A DNA stretch of 64,000 nt. Source: Marinobacter sp. F4216 (lineage in GTDB: Bacteria > Pseudomonadota > Gammaproteobacteria > Pseudomonadales > Oleiphilaceae). Of the stretch, positions 51,324-58,776 are shown piece by piece. The stretch lies in assembly GCF_019931195.1 (NCBI RefSeq), contig NZ_JAIOUO010000001.1, positions 1-64,000 of the forward strand, written 5' to 3'. The notes under the pieces were generated by a model. That model searched no databases and had not been told where the DNA came from. It saw nothing but the letters and a program-made list of their open reading frames with translations. How positions within the stretch are numbered: the first letter of the stretch is position 1; the number at the start of each line of letters is the position of its first letter. The translations under genes and the position numbers were made by a program.

Positions 51324-52211
51324 CTGGGATTTCAGTGCATCGGTGATGATGCTGGCGAATTCCCTTGGTGAATCTTCTTGCAGGAAGTGGCCGCCGCGAA
51401 GTGTGGTGTGCGGTTGGCCATAGGCACCTGGAATGCGACGTTGCATGTAGCGATCACTGCCCCGGGTAATCGGGTCGCCGCTGCTGAAGCAGGTGATGAA
51501 GGGCTTGCGCCATTTCTCCAGGGCCCGCCAGGCTTCGCGGTTCGCCGCACTGGATGGGTCGTCACTGGAAACCGGTACCAGCCTGGGGAAAGCCCGGGCG
51601 CCGGCCTTGTATTCCGCCGACGGGAACGGCGCTTCGTACGCCGCCAGTTCGCCTTTCGACAGCATCCGGTCGGTCCCCAGTTGAACCACCCGCCCGATGG
51701 GCAGCCAGGGGCTGTGGGTGGCAAAGGTCTTCCAGAGCGTAAAGGTGGTGGTCACGCGGTTTTCACCGGTAGGCAGCATGCCGTTGCCAACGATGATCCG
51801 GTCGAACCGGCGCGGGTTTTCCGCCGCCAGTCTCAATCCGAGCAGTGAGCCCCAGTTCTGGCATACCAGCGTAATGTTGCTCAGTTCCAGCTGATCCAGC
51901 CAGTTCACCAGCCAGGTCATGTGCCGGTCGTAGCTGTAATCATCCACCGAGGCGGGCTTGTCGGATTTGCCGAAACCAATCAGATCGGGCGCAAGTACCC
52001 GGTGGCCGGCATTGGCAACCAGCGGAATCATATGCCGGTACAGGTAAGACCAGGACGGCTCACCGTGCAGCATCAAAACCGGAGACGCATCGGCCGGACC
52101 CTCGTCGACATAATGCATCCTGAGGTTCGGAGCCACATCCAGATAATTTGGCGCAAACGGGTAGTCCGGGAGGTCCGCAAAGCGGCCTTCATCGGTTCTC
52201 AGAATACGCAT
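51312..52211 (-). CDS. Haloalkane dehalogenase-like alpha/beta hydrolase
   Basis: The 299-residue alpha/beta-hydrolase resembles subfamily I haloalkane dehalogenases such as DhlA along its length. It has HGEPSWSYLYRHM with the oxyanion Glu51, halide-site Trp120, the acid Asp246 in SSGDPI, and the base His275 in GGHFLQED. The nucleophile, an Asp in CQDWG of active enzymes, is Asn119 (codon AAC at 51855-51857), giving CQNWGSLLG. Family knowledge says this Asp makes the alkyl-enzyme ester, so the protein may be inactive, may depend on deamidation, or may do something else. Confidence 0.85.
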   Translation of the reverse strand: MRILRTDEGRFADLPDYPFAPNYLDVAPNLRMHYVDEGPADASPVLMLHGEPSWSYLYRHMIPLVANAGHRVLAPDLIGFGKSDKPASVDDYSYDRHMTWLVNWLDQLELSNITLVCQNWGSLLGLRLAAENPRRFDRIIVGNGMLPTGENRVTTTFTLWKTFATHSPWLPIGRVVQLGTDRMLSKGELAAYEAPFPSAEYKAGARAFPRLVPVSSDDPSSAANREAWRALEKWRKPFITCFSSGDPITRGSDRYMQRRIPGAYGQPHTTLRGGHFLQEDSPREFASIITDALKSQRAA

Positions 52212-52358
52212 GCCATCGACTGTCCTGACTGATTGGTTGCGAGATTGCCGGAGGCCGGTTAACGGTTAAAAGCCTCCGGGGCAATCGTAGAAAGGAAGGA
52301 TAATTCAGATAGGGGGTTTATGTGTTTGACTTGCGTAACAGTGCGTTGCCGCTTTGAT

Positions 52359-52616
52359 TCAGCTGGCAAGGCCGAGTAGTTGGTCACAATTTTCGAAGGC
52401 ACTCATGGCCTCGTCACAGCAGTTAACGGCACCGCAATCGTCTGCTGAGCAGTAGCCAATTGTCTGGCAATCAATGCCGGGCGCGGCGGTATCGCGTTCG
52501 GTTCGGAAAATTTTTGCCCTTGATAGCGTGGAGTGGCAATGTCCACACAAAAGCGTCGGGACGGCGCTGTTTTCAGCGGCGACCGCGGTAAAGATTTGTT
52601 GTTCGTTCATAGTCAT
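52359..52616 (-). CDS. Small cysteine-rich protein of unknown function
   Basis: The 85-residue product has no family I recognise. It carries eight Cys (24, 27, 50, 56, 61, 66, 67, 77) plus His26 and His28, with CGHCH near the N-terminal third and a CCDEA segment later; no signal peptide is seen. The spacing suggests metal or cluster binding in the cytosol. AGGAGG five bases upstream of the ATG is an excellent ribosome binding site, so translation is likely. It stands alone between the dehalogenase-like gene and another orphan on the same strand. Confidence 0.72.
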   Translation of the reverse strand: MTMNEQQIFTAVAAENSAVPTLLCGHCHSTLSRAKIFRTERDTAAPGIDCQTIGYCSADDCGAVNCCDEAMSAFENCDQLLGLAS

Positions 52617-52686
52617 AAAATCCTCCTGTTTATTTCACAGTATGGACAGGATGTGAAAGTTTAAAGTCTGCGGGATGAAAGACGCG

Positions 52687-53055
52687 TTAGTTGCTGGGGT
52701 CGACAACCGGCCGGCGATTGGAGCGCTTGTCGTCCCAATCCAGTTCCTTCGGGTCGTACCAGCCTATGCCGCCCAGTACTTTTTCTCGGGTGGATGGCGA
52801 CAGGGTTGGCCACAACTCCTGGAATTCGCTCAGACCCAGTTCCCGCTGTTTTTGTTGTTTGCTTTGTAAACGGTTGATGGTGCGTGGCAGCTGCAGGGCT
52901 TCGCCCAGCTGGCCAGGAACAACGACTTCTTGCCCCATCACCTTGCGGCGGTGAGTGCGGGCAGCCAGAACCCGGCGAAGTTCAGTCGCGGCCTCCAGGG
53001 CCGTCTCTTCGGTAAATTGCTCCAATTCCACCAGAACAGCCTGTTTAAATATCAA
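52687..53055 (-). CDS. Hypothetical protein
   Basis: This is a 122-residue protein I do not recognise. It is soluble and charged, with helical stretches at residues 8-45 and 55-75 (Gln/Lys-rich LQSKQQKQRELG), and the C-terminal part has LSPSTREKVLGGIGWYDPKELDWDDKRSNRR. The start appears to be TTG without a clear ribosome binding site; a GTG eight codons in is possible. The composition looks like a real protein rather than an antisense shadow, and no better frame covers this stretch. Confidence 0.6.
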   Translation of the reverse strand: MIFKQAVLVELEQFTEETALEAATELRRVLAARTHRRKVMGQEVVVPGQLGEALQLPRTINRLQSKQQKQRELGLSEFQELWPTLSPSTREKVLGGIGWYDPKELDWDDKRSNRRPVVDPSN

Positions 53056-53065
53056 TCAACAGCCG

Positions 53066-53088
53066 ACCACTATAACCCGAAGTGGTCT
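53066..53088. repeat. Inverted repeat upstream of the AI-2E-family gene
   Basis: GACCACT and AGTGGTC are perfect inverted seven-base arms separated by nine bases, in the divergent gap between the 122-residue orphan and the permease gene. It could be an operator. Confidence 0.35.
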
Positions 53089-53192
53089 GTCATGGCCATG
53101 CCACCATGATACGCTAGGCCCGACGGCAGGTATCACTCACCTTTGCCGTCCTCTGTTTTCGATCGTTTCGTTGGTAAGGGAATCGCGACCGT

Positions 53193-54293
53193 ATGTACGC
53201 AAAACTGGAAACACGGACTTTTCTGGCCCTGCTAGTTGGGGTGTCGCTGGCTTTTGTCCTGTTGATGAAGCCGTTCTTTGGTCCCATTTTCTGGGCTGTT
53301 GCGATCGCACTCATTTTTCATCCGGTGCAGCAATTACTGATCCGTAAGCTTGGCGACCGACCGAACCTCAATGCCTTGATTACCCTGGTTTGCTGCATGG
53401 TGATCGTGGTGATTCCGGTGTTGGTGCTGGTGACCTCCCTGATTGCCGAGGGAGTGGGGCTGTATCAGCGGATCCAGAGTGGGGAAATTCGGCCCGGTGA
53501 GTACATCGATCAGGTCAACGATTCTTTCCCTGCGATCGAGGCCTTCCTGGCGCCTTTCGGCGTTGATTTCGCTGAACTTCGTGATCGTGCCGTCAGCCTG
53601 TTTGTCGGCGGTAGCCAGTTCCTGGCCAAGCAGGCCATTGGCGTGGGACAGAACACCTTCCAGTTTTTCCTGGGACTTGCCTTGATGGTGTATCTCGCGT
53701 TTTTCCTTCTGCGGGATGGCGACAAGCTGGTGGAGCTGATTATCCGGGCCTTGCCGCTGGGGGATGAGCGTGAACGCCTGCTGTTTGCCAAGTTTGCCGA
53801 GGTAACCCGGGCGACGGTGAAAGGCAACCTGCTGATAGCCATCATTCAGGGCGCACTTGGTGGTCTCATTTTCTGGATTCTTGGGATCAGTGGCGCACTG
53901 CTCTGGGGCGTCGTGATGGCCGTCGTGTCGCTGCTGCCGGCGGTCGGGGCGGCGCTGGTCTGGGTGCCGGCGGCAGTGTATCTGGCGGCCGTTGGTGATG
54001 TTGTGCAGGCGGTGGTACTGACGGTATTCGGTGTTGTCGTCATCGGTCTGGCAGACAATTTGTTACGCCCTGTGCTGGTCGGACGAGATACGAAACTTCC
54101 CGATTACATTGTCTTGTTGTCGACCCTGGGAGGAATCGTAATGTTCGGGGTGAACGGGTTTGTTATGGGGCCGCTGGTCGCTGCCCTTTTCATGGCCTTC
54201 TGGGGAATATTCATTCGTGAGTTTGGCCAGGACTCAGAGGCTGAGGAACCGTCAGCCGGTGAGCCGGGTGATGCTGAATCCGGTCCAAGATGA
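53193..54293 (+). CDS. AI-2E family transporter (PerM-like permease)
   Basis: This 366-residue inner-membrane protein belongs to the AI-2E/PerM family. About eight helices are visible: two near the N-terminus (10-50), one at 66-88, then a soluble loop (about 90-150) and five or more between 150 and 340, followed by an acidic tail. Family members have been linked to autoinducer-2 export or Na+/H+ antiport, so the substrate is open. It is divergent from the 122-residue orphan gene. Confidence 0.88.
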   Translation: MYAKLETRTFLALLVGVSLAFVLLMKPFFGPIFWAVAIALIFHPVQQLLIRKLGDRPNLNALITLVCCMVIVVIPVLVLVTSLIAEGVGLYQRIQSGEIRPGEYIDQVNDSFPAIEAFLAPFGVDFAELRDRAVSLFVGGSQFLAKQAIGVGQNTFQFFLGLALMVYLAFFLLRDGDKLVELIIRALPLGDERERLLFAKFAEVTRATVKGNLLIAIIQGALGGLIFWILGISGALLWGVVMAVVSLLPAVGAALVWVPAAVYLAAVGDVVQAVVLTVFGVVVIGLADNLLRPVLVGRDTKLPDYIVLLSTLGGIVMFGVNGFVMGPLVAALFMAFWGIFIREFGQDSEAEEPSAGEPGDAESGPR

Positions 54294-54302
54294 ACTTCTT
54301 GT

Positions 54303-54328
54303 AAAGTGTGATACGATGTTCACACTTT
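54303..54328. promoter_or_regulatory. Perfect inverted repeat, likely operator
   Basis: AAAGTGTGA and TCACACTTT are perfect nine-base arms around eight bases, ten bases after the AI-2E-family stop and 80 bases before the next start. It resembles a CRP half-site pair (TGTGA, TCACA) but the spacer is eight instead of six. There is no T-run, so it is more like an operator than a terminator. Confidence 0.45.
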
Positions 54329-54409
54329 GCCCCAGCCTGTGGAGATCGGCACCACACAACAATAAAGAATGGGTATCGGTGAGATATCAGGAGTATGCAG
54401 GTGAGTAGC

Positions 54410-54826
54410 ATGAAAAAAACAATCAATCCTATGAGCCGTATGGCGGTTGCGGTGGGCGCGGCTGCAATGCTCGGGTTGGCGCCCGCAGCATTTGCCGCAG
54501 ATGAAACCGTTGCACTGAAAAACGCTCTTTACGGCGCAGGATACAGCATCGCAAACGTAAGCCCGACAATGGACGACGCCACCAAGGCGGCGCTCAAGAA
54601 ATTCCAGATGGACAGCGGTATTGCCGTCACCGGTGCGATTGATGACGCCACCAAGAAAGCGCTGGGTATCGTATCTGTTCAGATTGCTGCTGCGGCCAGC
54701 ACAAGCAGCGCGCCGGCCAAGACCGAACAGGCCTCCGCATCGGCTGAAACAACCAAAACCGCCGACACAAAAGCGGCCAAAGACGCTGCCAAAGAAGACG
54801 AGGACGACGGCTGGTCACTGTGGTAA
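54410..54826 (+). CDS. Small secreted peptidoglycan-binding-domain-like protein
   Basis: The 138-residue protein has a Sec signal peptide (about 1-30, ending APAAFAA) and one PG_binding_1-like helical domain (about 32-85), with KNALYGAGYSIANV, DDATKAALKKFQMDSGI and VTGAIDDATKKALGI, the typical spacing of that fold. A low-complexity Ala/Thr/Lys tail follows and ends DDGWSLW. It likely binds cell wall in the periplasm; there is no enzyme domain. ATG 54410 has AGGTGA five bases upstream; an ATG five codons earlier has its AGGAG too close. Confidence 0.78.
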   Translation: MKKTINPMSRMAVAVGAAAMLGLAPAAFAADETVALKNALYGAGYSIANVSPTMDDATKAALKKFQMDSGIAVTGAIDDATKKALGIVSVQIAAAASTSSAPAKTEQASASAETTKTADTKAAKDAAKEDEDDGWSLW

Positions 54827-54843
54827 ACCGCCCCGCCTAACGC

Positions 54844-54872
54844 AAAAAGCCCGCCGGTTTGGCGGGCTTTTT
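54844..54872. terminator. Bidirectional terminator before ilvD
   Basis: AAAAAGCCCGCC pairs perfectly with GGCGGGCTTTTT around a five-base loop, serving the convergent PG-binding gene and ilvD. Confidence 0.92.
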
Positions 54873-54885
54873 TGTGCCTGGATGG

Positions 54886-56721
54886 TTAGTCCAGTTTGCT
54901 CAGGTCCCGAACCGCGCCTTTGTCTGCGCTGGTGGCAAGCAAGGCATAGGCTTTGAGCGCTGCAGATACCTTGCGGTCCCGAGCCAGTTCTGGTTTCCAG
55001 CCTCTGGTGTCCCGCGCCTCGCGGCGACGATCCAGTTCGCTTTGATCCAGAAGCACATTGATGGAGCGGTTGGGGATGTCAATGCGAATGCGGTCGCCGT
55101 TTTCAATCAGGCCAATGGCGCCGCCGGCCGCGGCTTCCGGCGAGGCGTGCCCGATGGACAAGCCCGAGGTACCTCCCGAAAAACGACCGTCGGTCAGCAG
55201 CGCACATTGTTTACCCAGGCCCTTGGATTTCAGGTAACTGGTCGGGTACAGCATTTCCTGCATGCCAGGACCACCTTTGGGGCCTTCGTAACGGATGATA
55301 ACCACCTCGCCGGGCTTGACTTCATCGCTGAGAATGCCGGCCACTGCAGAGTCCTGGCTCTCGAACACGCGGGCGGAACCTTCAAAGACAAAGATGCTTT
55401 CGTCCACGCCGGCGGTTTTGACCACGCAGCCGTCCAAGGCAATGTTTCCGTAGAGCACGGCCAGGCCGCCTTCGGAGGAGTACGCATGTTCCACGGAGCG
55501 GATGCAGCCGTTCTCCCTGTCACCATCGAGGCTGGGCCAGCGGGTGCTTTGGCTGAAGGCGGTCTGGGTCGGGATGCCGGCCGGGCCTGCCTTGTAGAAT
55601 TCCACCACCTCGGCAGACGGGGAGCGCATGATGTCCCAGGTATCCAGTGCCTCTTTCAGTGTCTTGCTGTGGACGGTGGGCAGGTCCGTGTTGATCAGTC
55701 CGCCCCGCTCCAGTTCGCCGAGGATACCCATGATGCCGCCGGCACGATGCACGTCTTCCATGTGGTATTTCGGTGAGTTGGGGGCCACCTTGCTCAGTTG
55801 GGGCACGCGTCGGGAAAGCTGGTCGATTTCGTTCAGGGTAAACGGCACCAGGCCTTCCTGGGCGGCTGCCAGCAGGTGCAGGATGGTGTTGGTGGAGCCG
55901 CCCATGGCGATGTCGAGGGTCATGGCGTTTTCAAACGCGGCCATGGAGGCAATGCTGCGTGGCAGCACGCTGGCATCGTCCTCCTCGTAATAGCGGCGGG
56001 TATTCTCCACAATCTGACGTCCGGCTTTCAGGAAAAGTTGTTCCCGGTCGGCGTGGGTAGCCAGCATGGAGCCGTTACCCGGCAGGGCCAGGCCAATGGC
56101 CTCGGTCAGGCAGTTCATTGAGTTGGCAGTAAACATGCCGGAACAGGAGCCGCAGGTTGGGCACGCGCTGCGCTCGTATTCGGCCACGGTTTCGTCGTCG
56201 GCACTGGGGTCGGCGGCAATCACCATGGCGTCTACCAGATCCAGCTTGTGTTCAGAGAGCTTGGTCTTGCCGGCTTCCATCGGGCCGCCAGAAACGAATA
56301 TGGTGGGGATGTTCAGGCGCATGGCGGCCATCAGCATGCCCGGGGTGATCTTGTCACAGTTGGAAATGCATACCAGAGCGTCGGCGCAGTGAGCGTTCGC
56401 CATATACTCCACCGAGTCGGCGATGATCTCGCGGGAGGGCAGGGAATAGAGCATGCCGTCGTGGCCCATGGCGATGCCATCGTCCACGGCGATGGTGTTG
56501 AACTCTTTGGCAACGCCGCCGGCGGCCTCAATTTCGCGGCACACCAGTTGGCCCAGGTCCTTCAGGTGGACGTGGCCCGGCACGAACTGGGTAAAGGAGT
56601 TGGCAACCGCAATAATGGGTTTGCCGAAGTCCTCGTTTTTCATGCCGGTGGCGCGCCAGAGGGCTCGGGCGCCGGCCATGTTGCGGCCGGCAGTGGATGT
56701 CCGCGATCGATACTGTGGCAT
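54886..56721 (-). CDS. ilvD: Dihydroxy-acid dehydratase
   Basis: IlvD dehydrates dihydroxy acids in valine and isoleucine synthesis, and its valine-branch product 2-oxoisovalerate feeds LeuA. The 611-residue protein has the iron-sulfur and metal segments [16 protein letters not shown] and [39 protein letters not shown], and the C-terminal [18 protein letters not shown]. It is alone on the minus strand, convergent with the PG-binding gene and divergent from the HDOD gene. Confidence 0.97.
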   Translation of the reverse strand: MPQYRSRTSTAGRNMAGARALWRATGMKNEDFGKPIIAVANSFTQFVPGHVHLKDLGQLVCREIEAAGGVAKEFNTIAVDDGIAMGHDGMLYSLPSREIIADSVEYMANAHCADALVCISNCDKITPGMLMAAMRLNIPTIFVSGGPMEAGKTKLSEHKLDLVDAMVIAADPSADDETVAEYERSACPTCGSCSGMFTANSMNCLTEAIGLALPGNGSMLATHADREQLFLKAGRQIVENTRRYYEEDDASVLPRSIASMAAFENAMTLDIAMGGSTNTILHLLAAAQEGLVPFTLNEIDQLSRRVPQLSKVAPNSPKYHMEDVHRAGGIMGILGELERGGLINTDLPTVHSKTLKEALDTWDIMRSPSAEVVEFYKAGPAGIPTQTAFSQSTRWPSLDGDRENGCIRSVEHAYSSEGGLAVLYGNIALDGCVVKTAGVDESIFVFEGSARVFESQDSAVAGILSDEVKPGEVVIIRYEGPKGGPGMQEMLYPTSYLKSKGLGKQCALLTDGRFSGGTSGLSIGHASPEAAAGGAIGLIENGDRIRIDIPNRSINVLLDQSELDRRREARDTRGWKPELARDRKVSAALKAYALLATSADKGAVRDLSKLD

Positions 56722-56863
56722 GGTGCTGTGATCTCTCTTTTATTTCAGTTGGACGTTATCGTAAGGCATTGTGCAAAAATGAAGAATACCAGATTAGAAT
56801 CCCTTCGCATGGATGTTTTGAGGGGCGGCATTTCTTGAAAAGTTTCAACGGGAGTAGCTAAAA

Positions 56864-58147
56864 ATGACCGAGGGTCGGAGCATAACGTCGCCGATGGCCG
56901 CAGAAGATGGCTTGCTCCCTCGGCTCAGGGAGTTCGGGCCGCTGGCCCGGCTCAGTGATGACCAGCTGGTGCTATTGGCCAGTCGGGTTGAGCACCGGCA
57001 GTTTGGAGCTGGTCAGAAGCTGGCGGAGCGGGGTGGACGGGACGGCAAACAGCTGTTCCTGCTGGAAGGCATGGTGGAGCTGTTGGCCGGCGACGGTCAG
57101 AAAACCCTGGTTGACGCCCATTCGCCCGAGGCTGCCGCACCTATCGCCCGGCTACAGCCCCGGCTTTATGATGTCATTGCTGCCGCGCCCTGCGAGATCG
57201 TGTCTGTTGAGGGACGCATGTTGACTCAGTTGTTGCAGGAAGCGCCACTGGCTCGGCCTGACGGCGGTTCGCATGAGGTGGCGGTAATGGATGAAGACCG
57301 TGAACACGCGCTGCTCATGTCTTTTTATAGCGAGCTCCGGGCCAATCAGGTAACGGTACCCAGTCTTCCCGATGTGGCCTGGAAGATCTGTCGGGTGGTG
57401 GATGATGATAGCTCCTCGCCGGAGGCAGTGATCCAAGCCATCTCTGCGGATCCCGCCATTGCAGCCAAGCTGATTCGGGCCTGCAACAGCCCTCTTTACC
57501 GCGGGTTCAGTGAGGTGACGAGCGTCCGGGGCGCAGTGCTCCGCCTCGGCATGCCAACGACACGTCAGCTGGTAACGGTTTTCGCCATGCGTGAGGTATC
57601 CACGGCGCTGCCCCCTGCTTTGAAATCTGCCATGGAGCAACTCTGGCGACACTCCCGGGAAGTTGCCGCGCTGTGTTGGGTGCTGGCGGACCAGATCGCC
57701 GGGCTGAATCCGGAAGAGGCCATGCTTGCTGGACTGTTGCACGATATTGGCTCGGTCCCGGTACTGGTTCACTCCGAACGGCATGCTAATCTGTGTAAAG
57801 AGGAATCGCTGCTCGCCAAGGTAGTCCGGGAACTTCGCGGTGATGTGGGTGCCTCAGTGCTGGAGAGCTGGTCGTTTCCGTCAGCGTTTGTCGAATCCGC
57901 CCGGCATGCTGAGGATTGGCAGTTCGAATGCAGGGAAGAGTCCCCCCAGTTGGTGGATGTCGTTATTGTCGCGCAGATGCACTCGATGATTGGCTCGCAT
58001 CAGGGTGCCCAGCTGCCACCCTTCACCGAAGTACCTGCCTACCGCAGACTTGGAGCACTGGGACTCAATGCCTCGAAAAGTCTCCAGCTACTGACGGAGG
58101 CACGGGCTCGTGTTGAAGATGTGCAGCAACTGCTGTCCATACGCTAA
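56864..58147 (+). CDS. Cyclic nucleotide-binding-like / HDOD domain signalling protein
   Basis: The 427-residue cytosolic protein has an N-terminal cNMP-binding-like beta-roll (about 22-130, LSDDQLVLLASRVEHRQFGAGQKLAERG) and an HDOD domain (about 160-360). The HDOD domain retains LWRHS (H263) and GLLHDIG (H293, D294), along with the AISADPAIAAKLIRACNSP segment, but lacks the full set of catalytic metal ligands typical of HD-GYP. Such proteins are signalling scaffolds. The upstream ilvD gene is divergent. The roll does not show the conserved phosphate-binding Arg, so ligand binding is uncertain. Confidence 0.85.
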   Translation: MTEGRSITSPMAAEDGLLPRLREFGPLARLSDDQLVLLASRVEHRQFGAGQKLAERGGRDGKQLFLLEGMVELLAGDGQKTLVDAHSPEAAAPIARLQPRLYDVIAAAPCEIVSVEGRMLTQLLQEAPLARPDGGSHEVAVMDEDREHALLMSFYSELRANQVTVPSLPDVAWKICRVVDDDSSSPEAVIQAISADPAIAAKLIRACNSPLYRGFSEVTSVRGAVLRLGMPTTRQLVTVFAMREVSTALPPALKSAMEQLWRHSREVAALCWVLADQIAGLNPEEAMLAGLLHDIGSVPVLVHSERHANLCKEESLLAKVVRELRGDVGASVLESWSFPSAFVESARHAEDWQFECREESPQLVDVVIVAQMHSMIGSHQGAQLPPFTEVPAYRRLGALGLNASKSLQLLTEARARVEDVQQLLSIR

Positions 58148-58186
58148 TTCTTTTATGTCTGGTCGCCGACGGGGCCCACTGTAACT

Positions 58187-58765
58187 ATGAATGTACCTCT
58201 CTTTCCGCTGAACTCCATCGTGCTTCCCAAGGGCAGGATACCTTTACAGCTTTTTGAACCCCGCTATATCGACATGCTGACCCGTTGTTTAAAGGAGGAT
58301 CGCGGATTTGTCGTGGTCTTGCTTCGGGATGGCAGGGAAACGGATTCCGCTGCGGCCTTTTACGATATTGGCACCTATGTCCGGATCATCGACTTCCAGC
58401 AGCTGGACAATGGCCTGTTGGGTATCACTGCCGAGGGTGTTGCCAAGGTCACGGTCGTGCGCAGCTGGCAGCAGGAAGATGGCCTGAATATCGGTGATGT
58501 GGAAATGTTGCTCGACGAGGCAGACAGCGATGTGCCGGAGCGGTTTGGGGAGCTGCCCTCAGTACTCCGGGCGCTTTTCAGGCATCCGGTAGTGCGTGAC
58601 CTGGAAATGGACGTCGATTACGGAGATGCCCGGCAGGTAGGATGGCGACTGACCGAGTTGCTGCCGTTTGATAAGCAGGAAAAACAGCGACTGGTGGAGT
58701 TGCAGGACCCGCTTGAACGCCTCAGTCGGCTTCAGGAGTTGCTGGAAGCCTTGGAAGAGGGGTAG
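58187..58765 (+). CDS. Lon N-terminal (LAN/PUA-like) domain protein
   Basis: This 192-residue protein consists of the substrate-binding domain of Lon protease without the AAA or protease parts. The start MNVPLFPLNSIVLPKGRIPLQLFEPRY is the family signature, followed by GTYVRIIDFQQLDNGLLGITAEG. Stand-alone versions are widespread and have no established role. It follows the HDOD gene by 39 bases and may share its transcript; it converges with the DedA-PAP2 gene 11 bases away, without a clear terminator. Confidence 0.88.
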   Translation: MNVPLFPLNSIVLPKGRIPLQLFEPRYIDMLTRCLKEDRGFVVVLLRDGRETDSAAAFYDIGTYVRIIDFQQLDNGLLGITAEGVAKVTVVRSWQQEDGLNIGDVEMLLDEADSDVPERFGELPSVLRALFRHPVVRDLEMDVDYGDARQVGWRLTELLPFDKQEKQRLVELQDPLERLSRLQELLEALEEG

Positions 58766-58776
58766 TCACATGCCGG

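Noticed and set aside
54304..54327. Classical CRP site
   Set aside because: The half-sites TGTGA and TCACA are right but the spacer is eight bases instead of six, so it is reported only as an unassigned palindrome.
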